The notes under the pieces were generated by a model, which worked only from the letters and a program-made list of their open reading frames with translations, was not told the origin of the DNA and did no database searches. Source: Hypericum androsaemum (Eukaryota; Streptophyta; Magnoliopsida; Malpighiales; Hypericaceae). Taken from it: DNA of 64,000 nt. Of the stretch, positions 12,339 through 23,819 are shown piece by piece (positions within the stretch are counted from its first letter, which is position 1; each line of letters starts with the position of its first letter). Position numbers and translations under genes: made by a program. Where the stretch lies: positions 17,870,689 to 17,934,688 of the forward strand of contig OZ023180.1 of NCBI GenBank assembly GCA_963995505.1, written 5' to 3'.

Positions 12339-13212
12339 GAAATTTATAATATTGTAGTCGCTCATGGTTATTTTGATTTATTGATCTTTCAATATGTTAA
12401 TTTCAACAACTCTCCTTTTTTACATTTCTTCCTAACTACTTGACGCGGAGTAAGTATTTGGTTTATTACTTTGGGTGTTAGCACTATAGCTTTCAATCAA
12501 TTTTTGCTCGTTAACAACTGAGTAACTGTTAACTCAAGTTAGTTAAGCTGCATAACTTGACATACTAACTCAACTTGGCAAACTAATGCTCTAAACTCTT
12601 TTGTTTTGGAGTATTTATTAGCTTATATCAGAATTACATAATTAATTAATAGGCATTGATTAATCTCGATCAACAAGCGATCTGGCCCAGCCATTGCTCT
12701 CGAATGCCACTCGATGAGCATGAACATGCCTACCCTGGAAAATAAGAATATAAAATAGCCCCAACCCTGATTTCTTTTTATGCATTTCCGGTGGCAATAA
12801 TAAGAAATGGGGACAAAGGCAATCGAGGGAGGATGGGAGACTAGTTTGTGTGTGTGTCACTACTTTTCTGGAATGCAATGATTAATGAAAAGGGCCATCA
12901 AAAGAGTGTTTTCATTCATAAAATATATTGGGTGGGTGGGTGGGTAAGCGTAAAAGTGAGAAAGACCAATAAAAGATGTACATAGGATGGTTCGCTGTGT
13001 TCGTAGCAGAATTGTGAATCAAGTTATACGAATATAAAAATTAGTATAATGTTCGACTAATTCTCTCGTCTCAGGTAGGTAGAGTATAGTACACTTGGCC
13101 AAATAAAGGTGTTCTCACTATTGTCTGCCTATACTTAATAGAAAGCTTCAAAAGAATAATTAACGTGATACTTGTTTAGGAGTTGTGTGAGACTCCGAAA
13201 ATGATATATTCT
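12339..13212. other. spacer without a supported gene
   Basis: Contains GTGTGTGTGT and a short GGTGGGTGGGTGGG microsatellite (about 12930). No gene seen. Confidence 0.5.
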
Positions 13213-14262
13213 TGTTGTGGGTAAAAGGGGTACAAGAACACTAAGAAAACTCGAGACGGTCCGGAGTGGTCGTCCCAAGATCGGCATAGCAGAGGGGAAA
13301 AAGATCTACGGGCTACTTCTAATCTAGGTCTAAGCTAAGAGAAAGATAGAGAGGAAGATAGAGGAAGATAGTTGTTGTTGTTTGATGTGTTGGTCATCTC
13401 CTTCTCCGTCGATTGAGCCCCCTTTATATAGCACGTCTTGACCTAGCTCCATCCTTCCCGGGCAAGAAATTCTGTCTCGAAAGAGTATGTTGTTTTCAAA
13501 TCAACCCGGCTTAGAATAGAAAATCTAAGCCGTCTTCCTCAAATGAACAAATCTTGTCTCCGAATAGGAATATCCCGATCGTGAAAACCAAGCAACTGTG
13601 ACCCAAGATCTTGCCCAAATCACGAAAATCTCGGCTCAACTTAGAAAAATATAAGCCGACTTGACCCTCTCGAACCTTCTATGCAAAAATTCATCTTAAG
13701 CCTGTCATCGCCCAATCAGCTTACCGCCTTTAAGCTCAAAACGAACTTAAAACAGGCACAAGCTGACGCCTTCACAACCCAAAGTGGACCTGCTTCCTGC
13801 TTTGAGGCCCATAACGGGATCTTCCACCCGCGTCGATTGCTTCCCGCTTCCAAGGGGGCTCCGACCCAACTGCTCTTTCCTCCCGCTTTGACCTTCATGG
13901 AGGTATCATCTTCCCGCCTAAAGGCCAAAAATGTGAGCCTCGCTTTCCGCCTACGAAGGCCAAATGGGCTTCCAGTCCGGGCCCACGGGAGCCTCGCTCT
14001 CGCCTACGAAGGCCAAGTCGGCTTCTCGCCTTTAGCTTCCCGCCTTCAGCTTCTCGCCTTCCGCTTCCCGCCTTCGGCCTCCCTCCTATAAGCATGTAAC
14101 GGGAGGAAAAATACGTCGGGTCCAAACCAAAGTCCAGAGCGGAGGACGTTGTCAAATCCGGTCGTACCGAACAACAAATCCGAGCCTCACTTGCTCTTCG
14201 AACGCGCACATACCCATCTTCCCAAAAACCTGAAAACGCTATTTTTACACTTCAACAATTCT
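13208..14262 (-). mobile_element. solo LTR with intact target-site duplication
   Basis: The LTR spans 13213-14257 (1045 bp), starts TGTTGTGGG and ends TTCAACA, and is flanked by ATTCT at 13208-13212 and 14258-14262. On the minus strand it has GCTATATAAAGGGG (TATA box). It is much more GC-rich than its surroundings and contains an array of GCTTCYCGCCTT units. There is no internal domain, so recombination between the two LTRs of a full element is the likely origin. Length and composition suggest Ty3/gypsy, but the superfamily is not proven. Confidence 0.82.
13990..14095. repeat. GC-rich short tandem array inside solo LTR
   Basis: Successive variants of GCTTCYCGCCTT(C/T) with a 10-12 base period. 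They create long but meaningless open frames on both strands. Confidence 0.7.
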
Positions 14263-14379
14263 GTTTGAAAGCCTTAAGTAATTTAATTGGTACTATCCAT
14301 ATAAACAAGATGCATATTTTTTTCTGGCACACATCTTGAGAGAACTCCAAAGTTAAATGCGTTTGGCCGGGAGTAGGAT

Positions 14380-14520
14380 CAGAATGAGTGACCTCCTGGT
14401 AATTTCTCTGGGATGCATGTGAATGAGGACAAAACACGCTGGAAAAGACCTGTGTTGGTCTGTGGAGATAGTCAATCAAATCAAGGGCGTTACATTTGGT
14501 ATCAGAACAACAACGATTCT
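14380..14520 (+). mobile_element. LTR end plus primer-site remnant
   Basis: GGCGTTACATTTGGTATCAGAAC at about 14487-14509 contains a near-match to the plant initiator-tRNA primer site (TGGTATCAGAGC). It follows sequence resembling the 3' end of an LTR. Related words recur at 14575-14625 (GGATACGTAGGATAAAACATGCTG against GGATGCATG...AAAACACGCTGG), so parts of the region are duplicated. No matching second LTR was found. Confidence 0.35.
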
Positions 14521-15074
14521 AGGATTGTTCTGTATTTTGTCAGGCGCGACAAGACGGGTGACTTTCTGTGAAATTTTTTGGGATACGTAGGATAAAACAT
14601 GCTGAAAAAAAACCATTGTTATGTATCCTCTGCTTCCTAGCTTTCCCCTTCAGATTGGTCGACTCCCGAGGCTCCTTCCATGCCAACTCGAAGTCACCCT
14701 GATCACTGGACTCAGTCAACAGAGAAAAGAGGGGTACATTTGGTGTTGGGCAAGATAGAGTTTGAGTTTCCCCAATCAATAGTAACACAAATTTGAACAT
14801 CGCATCGTCGTAAAAAAAATAATGAGTGTGTTTTAAGTAGTAAAGTAGCCAGAATTATGTGCGAGTAGGGACAATTACGTATATATTATACTAAGTTACA
14901 AGAAAAAGTTGTAGAAAAACAAAAAGTTGAAAATCTAATGAGATCGATTATCAAATTTAGTGGGGACAGTATGAGAAAATTTAAATTATATATACTGCAT
15001 TTAAAATTGAAGTGGAGGCATTTCAATGTTGGTACGCCACTAGTTTTAAGTTATGTTTAATCTGGTTCACAGAT

Positions 15075-16188
15075 CCATGTTTTCATATTTTTTTTTGAAA
15101 GATAAATGTATATTATTCTTCAAAAATCTCAAAAAAATTTACAACCAGCTTACAACCGGGAGAAACAAACCTCATGGAATCAGATAGAACCTATGGAAGT
15201 AAAAAATCTACAAGATAAATGCTATCTAATTCGAGTTGCCCCACGAGAGCATCGAAACAACACCACAAAGTAAGGCCAAAAACCAACCAAAACCTATCGA
15301 AAAGTTAAGGAGGATCAAAAAACCAAGAATGAGAGAGCTCAAAGGTGGCCTCCTTAATCGTGCGGAGGATAAAAGAAGCGTCCTCATCCCAAGAAAACTC
15401 CGCAATGATAGCAAGACGTCATGCCTCTGCTGAAAGTACTTCGCGAAGAGCATCCTCATTTGAATCCGAACTCGCCAAAATGGAGGGAAGGCAAAGCTCT
15501 AACTCCGGCTTCGAAGCTTGTTTTACCTTCACTTTTGGAATAGAAGATTGTAAAAGAGCGGCGGCTTTACTGCTCAGCTTCCGAACCCGGGTGCTAGAAC
15601 AGATCAGAGTCATCTGAGTAAAATGACTCACTTTAACCTTCTTGCCCACCCGGACAGAAGCGGTGGACTCCGGCGATGTAGAAGCGGGGCGATGCACCTT
15701 GGCAGAGGCCGGAGCATCCACACTTGAGATGAACTTCTCCATCCAATCAGCAGCCGCACCGACAGGGGGCACAATCATTGACTCCAACCAATCATCATCG
15801 ACCCCGACGGCAGCCAGGGCCTCCTGTATGTGCGAGGAAGGCAGCCCGTGATCAGGAGCATCAGCAACCGCAACACCTACATTAGCAACCAAAAAGTCTA
15901 CCTCGGAGCCGAGCACCTCCAAACTACACACGTCACCGCCGTCCTCCCAATCCAAATCCACGAGGGCATCATCCTCCACTACCAGGCGGCCAACCTCATC
16001 ATAAGGTGAATCACAACAGACCAGTAATAGCTGCGGATCACCAACCGAGCACCCAACACCATCTACAGTGGCTGAGGTACTTGATTCACCAACCAACAGT
16101 ATTTTGCCAGCCTCCCGCAAACCAGAAACAGCCCCAGGCCGCTTCTCAATGGATTTATCAACTACCAAGCCCCATGTTTTCATATTTT
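15075..16188 (-). mobile_element. poly(A)-tailed retroposed insertion with ~17-bp TSD (LINE-like or retrocopy)
   Basis: The same sequence, CCATGTTTTCATATTTT, occurs at 15075-15091 and 16172-16188. Inside the left copy is a T run that is the poly(A) tail on the minus strand, preceded by a LINE-like 3' end (AATATACATTTATCTTTCAAAAAA). These are the marks of LINE-machinery insertion. The insert carries a long minus-strand frame (15419-16183) and reads on past a stop. No endonuclease or reverse transcriptase is present, so it is either a 5'-truncated non-LTR element whose ORF is unfamiliar to me or a retrocopied transcript. Confidence 0.72.
15238..16183 (-). pseudogene. retroposed coding sequence of unknown family
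   Basis: The frame of 254 residues (15419-16183) begins MKTWGLVVDKS, but its ATG lies inside the duplicated target site, so that start was supplied by the insertion site and the native N-terminus is missing. The protein is acidic and valine-rich in the first half (DDALVDLDWEDGGDV). It then has DWMEKFISSVDAP, a basic segment RVGKKVKVSHFTQM and a serine/leucine-rich C-terminus. After the TGA at 15419-15421 the same frame stays open as RLAIIAEFSWDEDASFILRT up to about 15310, which suggests a nonsense mutation. I do not recognise a domain. Gag-like or LINE ORF1-like identity is possible but unproven. Confidence 0.5.
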
Positions 16189-16927
16189 GTCACCTCAGAA
16201 AATATATAATTCATTTTCCGAATAGTTACAATTGGTTGGATAATCAAATTCATTTGTAAATCACATAAATTTTTATGTTACGTGATTTTCATTTGAATAT
16301 AACTCTCTCGCGTTCAAAGTGTAAAATGAACAATAGCAATTTTTACAAAGGTAGTTGAATATACCAACGAATTTTTCTAATGAATTAAGAACTTATCTGT
16401 AAATAAATCTCCATAAATTCAAAAGTTATTTGCAAGTAAATTAATGGGTAAAATCTGAAGTAGTTTCGTATGTTGCGTTTATGCCGAGATGAACATTTTT
16501 ATCTGTGAAAGAAGGACTAAAGGAAGACCAGGAAAAAAAAAGACGAAAGAGAGAAAGTAAAGATAAGAAGCGAGGCTGGGGAATATATATATTTTTTAAT
16601 ATAGAAATGAGGCTGCGGAAATCTGAGTTGGGTATAGAAATGATGTTGTTGGCCATAAAATCACACCACCCAGAAAAGAGAAGAAACTGCACTCAATTAA
16701 AATTCCACCACCCCATGTCATGTGTCCATCTCAAATTAACCATGTTCCTATCAACAAACACTTAAACTAATTAATAAATTTAACTACTAATAAATACTTA
16801 AATTAATTAAAAAATTTCAAGTTCGAATTTAAATACGGATTAACGTCAGATAAACACACGCATACAGAAGTACAGTAATAGCAAGATGGAAAAGCCGAAA
16901 TGGACGGGAGGTGGAGCGATCGACGGC
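16189..16927. other. upstream region of the bHLH gene
   Basis: AT-rich DNA between the retroposed insert and the bHLH promoter. No coding sequence is supported; the frames at 16.4-16.8 kb are purine-rich low complexity. Confidence 0.5.
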
Positions 16928-16935
16928 TATATATT
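16928..16935 (+). promoter_or_regulatory. TATA box candidate of the bHLH gene
   Basis: TATATATT about 710 bases before the bHLH start codon. It is followed by a CAAACAAACAAA-rich and CT-rich leader typical of plant 5' UTRs. This implies a long leader (about 680 nt) unless a leader intron is removed. Confidence 0.45.
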
Positions 16936-17270
16936 GTTTTGACGGCCCATCTTATTTCCACCCACCCACACCCAAAAACAAACAAACAAACAAACAAACT
17001 CCTCTCTCTGAAATATATTTGTAAAAAGGAAAAAAAGAGAGCTCTTTGTTCTTTCTTCACCACTTGCAAGTCCACTCCGCAGCTCTTTCCCTCCGTTTCG
17101 CACTGGAACGCCGTCGTTTTAGAAGCTTAGCTCACGGCGAGAATCCTCATGTCGTCCGATATTAGCTAGAGATAACGAAAAAGCTTTGACGCAGTTTCCT
17201 CGCGAGACCTTCTCCACTCCGGCGAAGTAATTTCTGGTTTTAGTTACTTTGGAATTGGATTCTCCGATCA

Positions 17271-17330
17271 ATGGCCGAGAGTGGAAGCTCGGGATCGAGT
17301 TCGGTTGTAGGTTGTTGTTTTCGGTTTTAA
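17271..17330 (+). promoter_or_regulatory. short upstream ORF 1 in bHLH leader
   Basis: ATG at 17271 opens a 19-codon frame (MAESGSSGSSSVVGCCFRF) ending TAA. It precedes uORF 2 and does not overlap the main start. Confidence 0.4.
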
Positions 17331-17397
17331 TTCTAGCGCGGATCGTTGTTTTTTTCGAGTTCTAGGGTTTTCTGGAGGGGTGCGGTAGAGGAGAGGA

Positions 17398-17502
17398 ATG
17401 GATAGGGATCGTATGCTATTGGCGACAGTAGGACCACCGATAAAGGTGCGGGCTGGGTTGAGAAGGAAGCAGGCGGGAAGAGGATCTTATAGAGGGAGTT
17501 AG
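17398..17502 (+). promoter_or_regulatory. upstream ORF 2, candidate conserved-peptide uORF
   Basis: The 34-codon frame starts MDRDRMLLATVGPPIKV and ends GRGSYRGS-TAG, 138 bases before the main ATG. It is strongly basic in its second half (RAGLRRKQAGR). From memory, Arabidopsis bHLH155/AT2G31280 and relatives carry conserved-peptide uORFs (CPuORF group), which makes this a good candidate for a translational control peptide. I cannot align it here. Confidence 0.5.
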
Positions 17503-17640
17503 CTGCGAAATTTGCGCGCTCTTGCTTTACATTTTCTTGGGATCGCGGGTGGATGTTTTGGTGTTTGTCGCCTCTAAGGCCTTTGAGTTAGTTTTTTTCC
17601 GAAGCGGATTTGGCGCCACTAACTTGTTGTTTGGAGAATT

Positions 17641-20600
17641 ATGGGAACTGACTTGCACAATGCTCTGAGGAGCCTCTGCTCCAATACGGCGTGGAAGTAT
17701 GCTGTTTTCTGGAAGCTCGAGTACCGCACTCGGATGTGAGTTGTGATTTCTCTCGAGATATTTCTTTGTTTAGCAGAGTTAAGTTATGCATGTTTTTTTT
17801 GCAGCTTGGTTATTAGTGGTTAGTTGGTCGTGTTCGACTGATCTGTGCTTATAAATTCCCTGTTCTGGTGGTGCCTGGTCCGTTTAGTCTCACCGACTGG
17901 CTGCTTTTGACTATCGGTTTGGTGAATGTTTTGCTAATTCTGATACAAAAACATCACAAGCACTAATCCAAGAAGCCCAAGCCCCGTATCAGTTTTACCA
18001 ATGGTTGTGTAGTTCAAGAATGCACTTCTTGGTTGGATGCGTATTCCACTTAGAGGATTGAACATTATTTTTGTTCTTAGACATGTCTATCCGTATGCTG
18101 CAGGGTGTTGACATGGGAAGATGCTTATTATGAGGGTTATGATCACCATGGTCTCTTGGACCAACAGAACTTAGACGGGAACCTTCAAAATTCTATTGGA
18201 GGGCATTCCCAGACTAATCAATTGGGATTGGCTGTGGCAAAGATGTCATATCATGTGTATGCCCTTGGAGAAGGGTATGATTTTATTTAGTCCTAATCCA
18301 CAACTTTGAAGCTTAAGCAATTTAAAGTTCTCAATGTTATTTGAAACATTTTGCTGTTTTGTTTCTATTTCTTTTGAGGTGAAGTTTTGATGTTGTGTTT
18401 CCATTCACAGGATAGTTGGGCAAGTGGCTGCCACTGGGGGACACCGCTGGATATTTTGTGATAATTTCTCTGACAACTCGTTTTCATGCTTTGAGGTGAG
18501 AAGCATTTGTATAATATTGGCATAGTTGAATTTATGCTATGTTTGATTGATCTTATCTTACGAAGGTATTGCTTCTTTGTTGCTCAATGTTACGTCTCAG
18601 TCAGGTTGACATTGTGTTATGCCTGTGGCTTTCCCATTATTTTGGACTTGACTGTAACATTCCTTATGTTGTTTATACATCAATACCTTATCCTAATATT
18701 CTTTTCTAAATTTATTTTGTTCCACTTTTCAGTTCTCCGACGAATGGAAAAGTCAACTTTCAGCTGGGATTAGGGTATGCTTTCTTTCTTTTTTCTACTT
18801 CAACAATGACATCGTTAATGGCATTAGATTTGATGACAAAAGGTGGAGTCAGGATTTCATTTATTGGTGAAACATGATGTCCTGTTATAGATCTTCCGAT
18901 GACACTCTTTTGTATGCAAGCTTCTTTCAGTTTTACTGAAGCTGAAATAGTGAATCTCCTAACATCTTTTTCTGGTTTACAATATGTGGCTGGAATGTGT
19001 CTTGTTTTAGCCTGTCTCAGTTGGATGATCATCCAATCATCCTATCGAACTGAATCTGAAGTCAACAAAGGCTCTTGGCCCTTTAATGGTCAAAAATCAC
19101 TTTGAACTATAGATGTTCTCATGCCGGTGTTTTTTTAAAGTAGTTTCCTTAGTCCTCCAAAGTTTGAACCTTGGTCCTGGACTTCAATCTCGAAATCTCA
19201 TCCCTACCCTTTGCCACTTGAGCTAGGCCTCAAGGGCCTCATAACAGTGGACAAGTCGGTTGTTATTTTGATGTTCTGATCTGGATTATCAGTTATTGCA
19301 AAACTAAGGTTAAAGATCATAAAACTAATTAGCGGAATATAAATCTTAAGATGTCTGCAGTCCCAGTGTCCGTTGTTTTCACGTATCCTTTGAAAATATT
19401 ATCAATCAGATTCTTTTCGCTCAATATATGAATGGTTTAAACATCAGTAATCACTGCCTTCTTTTTGTGTGCAGACGATTGCTGTTGTAGCAGTTGCACC
19501 ATATGGTGTTGTGCAACTGGGCTCTTTGGATAAAGTAAGGAAACTTGCGATAAACTATTTGATCACTGTTTATTTGTCAATGTTCTTGGTTCTGCTTTAT
19601 CTTTGTTCTAGGTTTTATAAGATCATTTGGAAAACATAGCAAAGAAAAGAATATAGTTGTGGTCATTCTTTTTGCTATATTTTATTCCATTGAAGTGAGA
19701 GGAATAGTAGGGTGTTAGAAGGGAAAGAACCTTAGCATCCGATTTTTTGATAGATGGTGTAGACTGTCTTTTTGGAATTGAGGGAAATACAGAATACTTT
19801 AGTAGTGGGTTAGATTTTGTTGACTTTGTGGAGGATTGTAACATGTCCTCTTGATGTACATGGGTGTATGGGTTGTTGAGGATGTGAAGTTGATAGGCAC
19901 ATTTAAATAAATCATTGCTTATTTAGCAAAAAAGAAAAAATAAACAGAATGTTGATCTTTTTTCTCCTCTTTTGAGTGTACAGGTTGCTGAGGATATAAA
20001 GTTGATTGGTGATATTGGAGACGTCTTCTTATCCTTGCACAATTCTTGTTTTGTGCATGGTTTGAATACTGCATTTTCTATGGTAAGTAATTTCCTTGCT
20101 CTCCCTCCCTTATATCCTCATCTTTGTCAACATATGATTTTCGGCGAGCACATGATGTACTTGAGAGCATTCAACCGATCATATTCCTCCTACCGCCATG
20201 TGAATATTTGAGATGCCATGCTTCGGTTTACTGCCTCCCTAAAGACGGATTATGTTTTCATTTGTTTCTGTTGATCAGAACGTGGGAGATGAAGCAGTCA
20301 ATAAGCATGAAAGGGCCAAACTACCCTTATCTGGAACTGATGACATTGAGAAATTATCTCAATTGAGGTTCGGTGCTTCTTGTTCCGAGGATCAGAAGCA
20401 AATGATGATGCATTTTATTGGCAACCAGATCTGTGAGATGGAGAGTCATTTCTTGAAAGAAGATGATAGGGAAACCAAATTCAGTACATCTCCACTTTCC
20501 TTTATTGCCGAAAAGGATAATATCAAAGCACAAGGCTTTCCAAGTCCTAGTCTAAAGTTTGGACCTGAATTTTCTATTCCTCCTACCAACCTACTTGGCT

Positions 20601-22507
20601 CTTCAGTTCGTGACAAGGCTGTGACTGGTAGGGTGACTAATTATCTGGATGGGATGTTAAAGGGAACAGAATCTTCAAGCATGATCATGGAAAGACATCT
20701 GGGGAATCAAATGAAATATGAAGGTCAAACAAGTAACTTTGATAGTGAAGAAGCATTTATGATGTTCTCTTCTGGATATGAGCTGCATGAAGCTTTAGGA
20801 CCTGATTTTTTGAAAAGGTATGTTTCGTGTGATCAAGAACAAAAAGGCACTCAAGCTGGAAATGATCTCGAGTTGCCTGAAGGGATTAATAGTAGTTACG
20901 TGGCATTTGGCACTAGGTCGGAGAGTCTTTTAGAAGCTGTTGTTAGTAATGCTTGTCAAAGTGGGAGTGATGTGATAAGCGACAAGTCCATATGTAAATC
21001 TGTGAAGTCTCTGTTGATGACTGAGAAATTACCGGAGCCTCCAACCCATAGCAATTTTGTCATCAATCCAGCAGTTTACTCGATCAATAATTCTTTCATG
21101 AAGGAGGATACACAGGGGTGCTCAAACTCGACAGAAGTCTGTGATGCAGTGTCATCAAGGGGATTTTCCACATGTATCAGTGGCAGCAGTGAGCGACTGG
21201 AAAGGCGTTCTGAACCAGCTAAGAACAAGAAAAGGTCTAGGCCTGGGGAAAGCTGTAGACCTAGACCAAGAGACAGACAACTCATTCAAGATCGGATTAA
21301 GGAGTTGCGAGACCTTGTACCTAATGGATCGAAGGTAACTCTCATACAGCATACGTGACTTTCAAAACTGAGTAGTCATATATTTGGGTCCGTAAAGTTG
21401 CCTGACAGTGTGTGCTTAACTGGTGCAGTGCAGCATTGACTCTCTTTTGGAGCGGACCATCAAGCACATGCTCTTTCTAGAAAGCATCACAAAGCATGCT
21501 GACAAGCTGAATAAATGTGCGGAGTCAAAGGTGATCTTCTGGTTAAATCTTCAATAGTAAATGTTGGATCATTGAAGGTCCTCTGTGACAGAGTTGCACT
21601 TTTAATTTTGTATCCACTTGCTGACATTGATTTTGCAATGCTTGGGTTAAAGTTTGTTTTCACTCAAAGATCATATGAAGCAGATATTTGGGATATAAAA
21701 TCTTACTTTTTTTTAGATTCTCTAATCTTGTACGCATCGTTTTTTTTGGCTTTGCAGATGCATCAGAAGAGAACAATCCCCCACAATTATGATCATGGTT
21801 CCAGTTGGGCTGTGGAAGTGGGAGGCCATTTGAAGGTTTCCTCTATAGTAGTTGAAAACCTGAACAAAAATGGTCAGATGCTTGTAGAGGTAACAACGGT
21901 TTGTTTTCTTTAAGAGAGAGAGAGGTAGCAATAATAGATAAGTATAATATGCATGATATATTGGCTTCCTAACGAGTCTTTCGCAATGGTCATTCTGAAT
22001 GCCCTTCCGTCCAGTTCGAAGAAGTCTATATTTTTGTTGACTCAAGGTGCTTGGCTGATGCTTGCATGATATATTTTGCAGATGTTGTGCGAGGAATGTA
22101 GTCATTTTCTTGAAATAGCAGAAGCTATCAGAGGTTTAGGTCTCACAATCTTGAAAGGAGTAACAGAAATGCAAGGCGAAAAGACGTGGATATGTTTTGT
22201 GGTTGAGGTAGGCCTATGTTATTTGCAGACTACGAGGGACATGTTTTTTATGTTTATTCTCACTTTCGATGTGGATGGATTTCCGATGTAGTAATTGAAA
22301 CATCACAGATTTACATCTAAACTTGACCAAGATTTACATCTGCTAAACATCCTCTTGTTTTCATTTCTGTAAATGATTCCTTATAACGTTACCTAATGTT
22401 AAATCAAATGCTGCGAAATTCCTCAGGGGCAGAACAACCGGTTAATGCATAGAATGGATATCTTGTGGTCACTTGTTCAAGTGTTGCAGCCGAAGACTAC
22501 AAACTAA
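17641..22507 (+). CDS. bHLH155: LHW-type bHLH transcription factor (bHLH155/EMB1444 group)
   Basis: Eleven exons, all GT-AG: 17641-17735, 18104-18274, 18411-18495, 18733-18774, 19475-19534, 19984-20082, 20279-21334, 21429-21530, 21758-21889, 22082-22207, 22427-22507. The spliced frame is 682 codons, the usual length for this family. The N-terminus MGTDLHNALRSLC...WKYAVFWKLEY, with VLTWEDAYYEG and ALGEGIVGQVA, is the bHLH-MYC_N-type domain. Exon 7 holds the divergent middle region and PRPRDRQLIQDRIKELR. This is the atypical basic/helix 1 segment of the LHW group, without the usual E-box residues. Helix 2 follows across exon 8 (CSIDSLLERTIKHMLFL), then a C-terminal ACT-like region (WAVEVGGHLKVSSIVVENL; ILWSLVQVLQP). 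LHW proteins act in the nucleus as heterodimers with TMO5-type bHLH proteins in root vascular development; that role is inferred for this gene. Translation may be modulated by the upstream ORFs. Confidence 0.93.
19155..19250 (-). repeat. tRNA-derived SINE-like repeat in bHLH intron 4
   Basis: On the minus strand it reads CCTAGCTCAAGTGGCAAAGGG (box A-like TAGCTCAAGTGG). About 45 bases later comes a box B-like GGTTCAAAC preceded by AGTCCAGGACCAA. This is the organisation of tRNA-derived SINEs. No tail or target duplication could be defined. Confidence 0.45.
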
Positions 22508-23536
22508 CAGAGAAAGCTGATGTCAAGTTGTCGGTGTCGGGCGACTGTCGCTTGTAAAATCGCGAGAAGTTTTTCATGTTCAGTTATATCGTGTGTTGTT
22601 AGATTGCCTGCTTGTGTGTACCTCCCCTTCGCTCTAATGAGAACAGGTTGCAATGCGGAAATATTTTTTTTTTAAGGCGAGCGTGCCTTTGTGTTCCTTC
22701 TTTGAACGTGCAAGGACACGGTAGTTGTTTGATAAACTAGAGCTTCAAGCTTCTATAATTTGTCATTGCACTGATGTTGAAAATTCGAAGCGAATCCAAG
22801 TCTATTTGATTAGATGATGTTGACGATAATTTGTTCACTAACCTTGCCAAGCTATTTGTACGAAACGGATCCAAGTCTTTTATCCACGAGCACGGTGAAA
22901 TAAAGGTTGGGATCGCATTATCCGTTTGATGGTTAATCAAAGGGAACATCAAGCGAACTAAAATTAGCACGGTGAGAAGATATGGATATTATGAGAAATA
23001 AGACTGATGTACGGATAAAAGTTCCGGGAGGAATACATCTCGAAGAAACGAACGGTAACTTGAGATATAGGAAGCTCTATAGGGACGAAGAAAGAGCTTC
23101 GAAAAACTCAGTAAAAACGGATAGTTAAAGAGAGAAGGTTAAGGATGATAGGGAGTCATAACCATTTTGACATTTCATTCAAATTCATAGCTACTTACTA
23201 TTTCCTCTAGAAATATATAGTAGTAGTATCTAGATGGAAAAGACCAAGTTGTCTTCCTTGGCCTACAAGTAAATAAAACGATAACATGCCTACACAGGGG
23301 TCAATACAAAAGAGAGAGAACGGGTTGGTGGATACCCAACCAAACCAAAGGACCGCCTGCGAACGACCGGACATCCACACCGGTACAAACGACGACAGGG
23401 ATGACGAATGACTACTTCAACCATTTTATCCAAGCAGCACAATTTTGGCCTCAACTTCTCTGGGTAGTCACAAAATCCCCAATTTTATCCATATGAATCC
23501 TAGACCCAAATTTATTCGATCCCAATCTCAATTCAG
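22508..23536. other. 3' region of bHLH gene and spacer
   Basis: Contains the bHLH 3' UTR of unknown extent. No second gene or bounded repeat was recognised. Confidence 0.5.
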
Positions 23537-23819
23537 TCATATATAACAATCATCACCGCTTAAGTTTCTTGCCCTCAAAAAATTATTAGAGTAGCGGGTC
23601 TTGAAGTCCAAACAAAATTCCCGGATTATATCGACTGAAGATGAATCGACCCATTGTTCTTGAGCTAGTGTCTTCACCTGGTCATCCTTCCTAATTGTTC
23701 TATTATCCACGAACATTTCTTCCGAGTCCGACCACCGAATGGTGATGAGGGCTAGTACTACGCCACGGTTCTTGTCCGGTACATGGTTGAAGAAGAACGT
23801 TGGCTCTAATTGTGGCATC
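23537..23819 (-). pseudogene. 3' half of an ORF split by a copia element
   Basis: The minus frame begins at the insertion junction (codons M-P-Q-L-E-P) and ends with SGDDCYI and TGA at 23537. It includes NHVPDKNRGVVLALITIRW and VKTLAQEQWVDSSSVDII. With the transposon and one copy of GCATC removed, it continues exactly in frame from the 30167-30428 half (ALQVVTW before the junction). The whole ORF would be about 174-179 residues. I do not recognise the family. The clean frame and ordinary codon use suggest a real exon of a host gene now inactivated, or a gene of which this was the last exon. Confidence 0.55.

Noticed and set aside
13681..14209. Overlapping 136/104-residue frames as coding
   Set aside because: They come from a GC-rich tandem array within a solo LTR; both strands are open because stop codons are rare there.
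14494..14506. Full LTR retrotransposon starting at the TGGTATCAGAAC site
   Set aside because: No downstream gag/pol and no paired LTR could be found; only a remnant is claimed.
20252..21358. 368-residue open frame as a separate gene
   Set aside because: It is exon 7 of the bHLH gene plus flanking intron; the true exon borders are 20279-21334.
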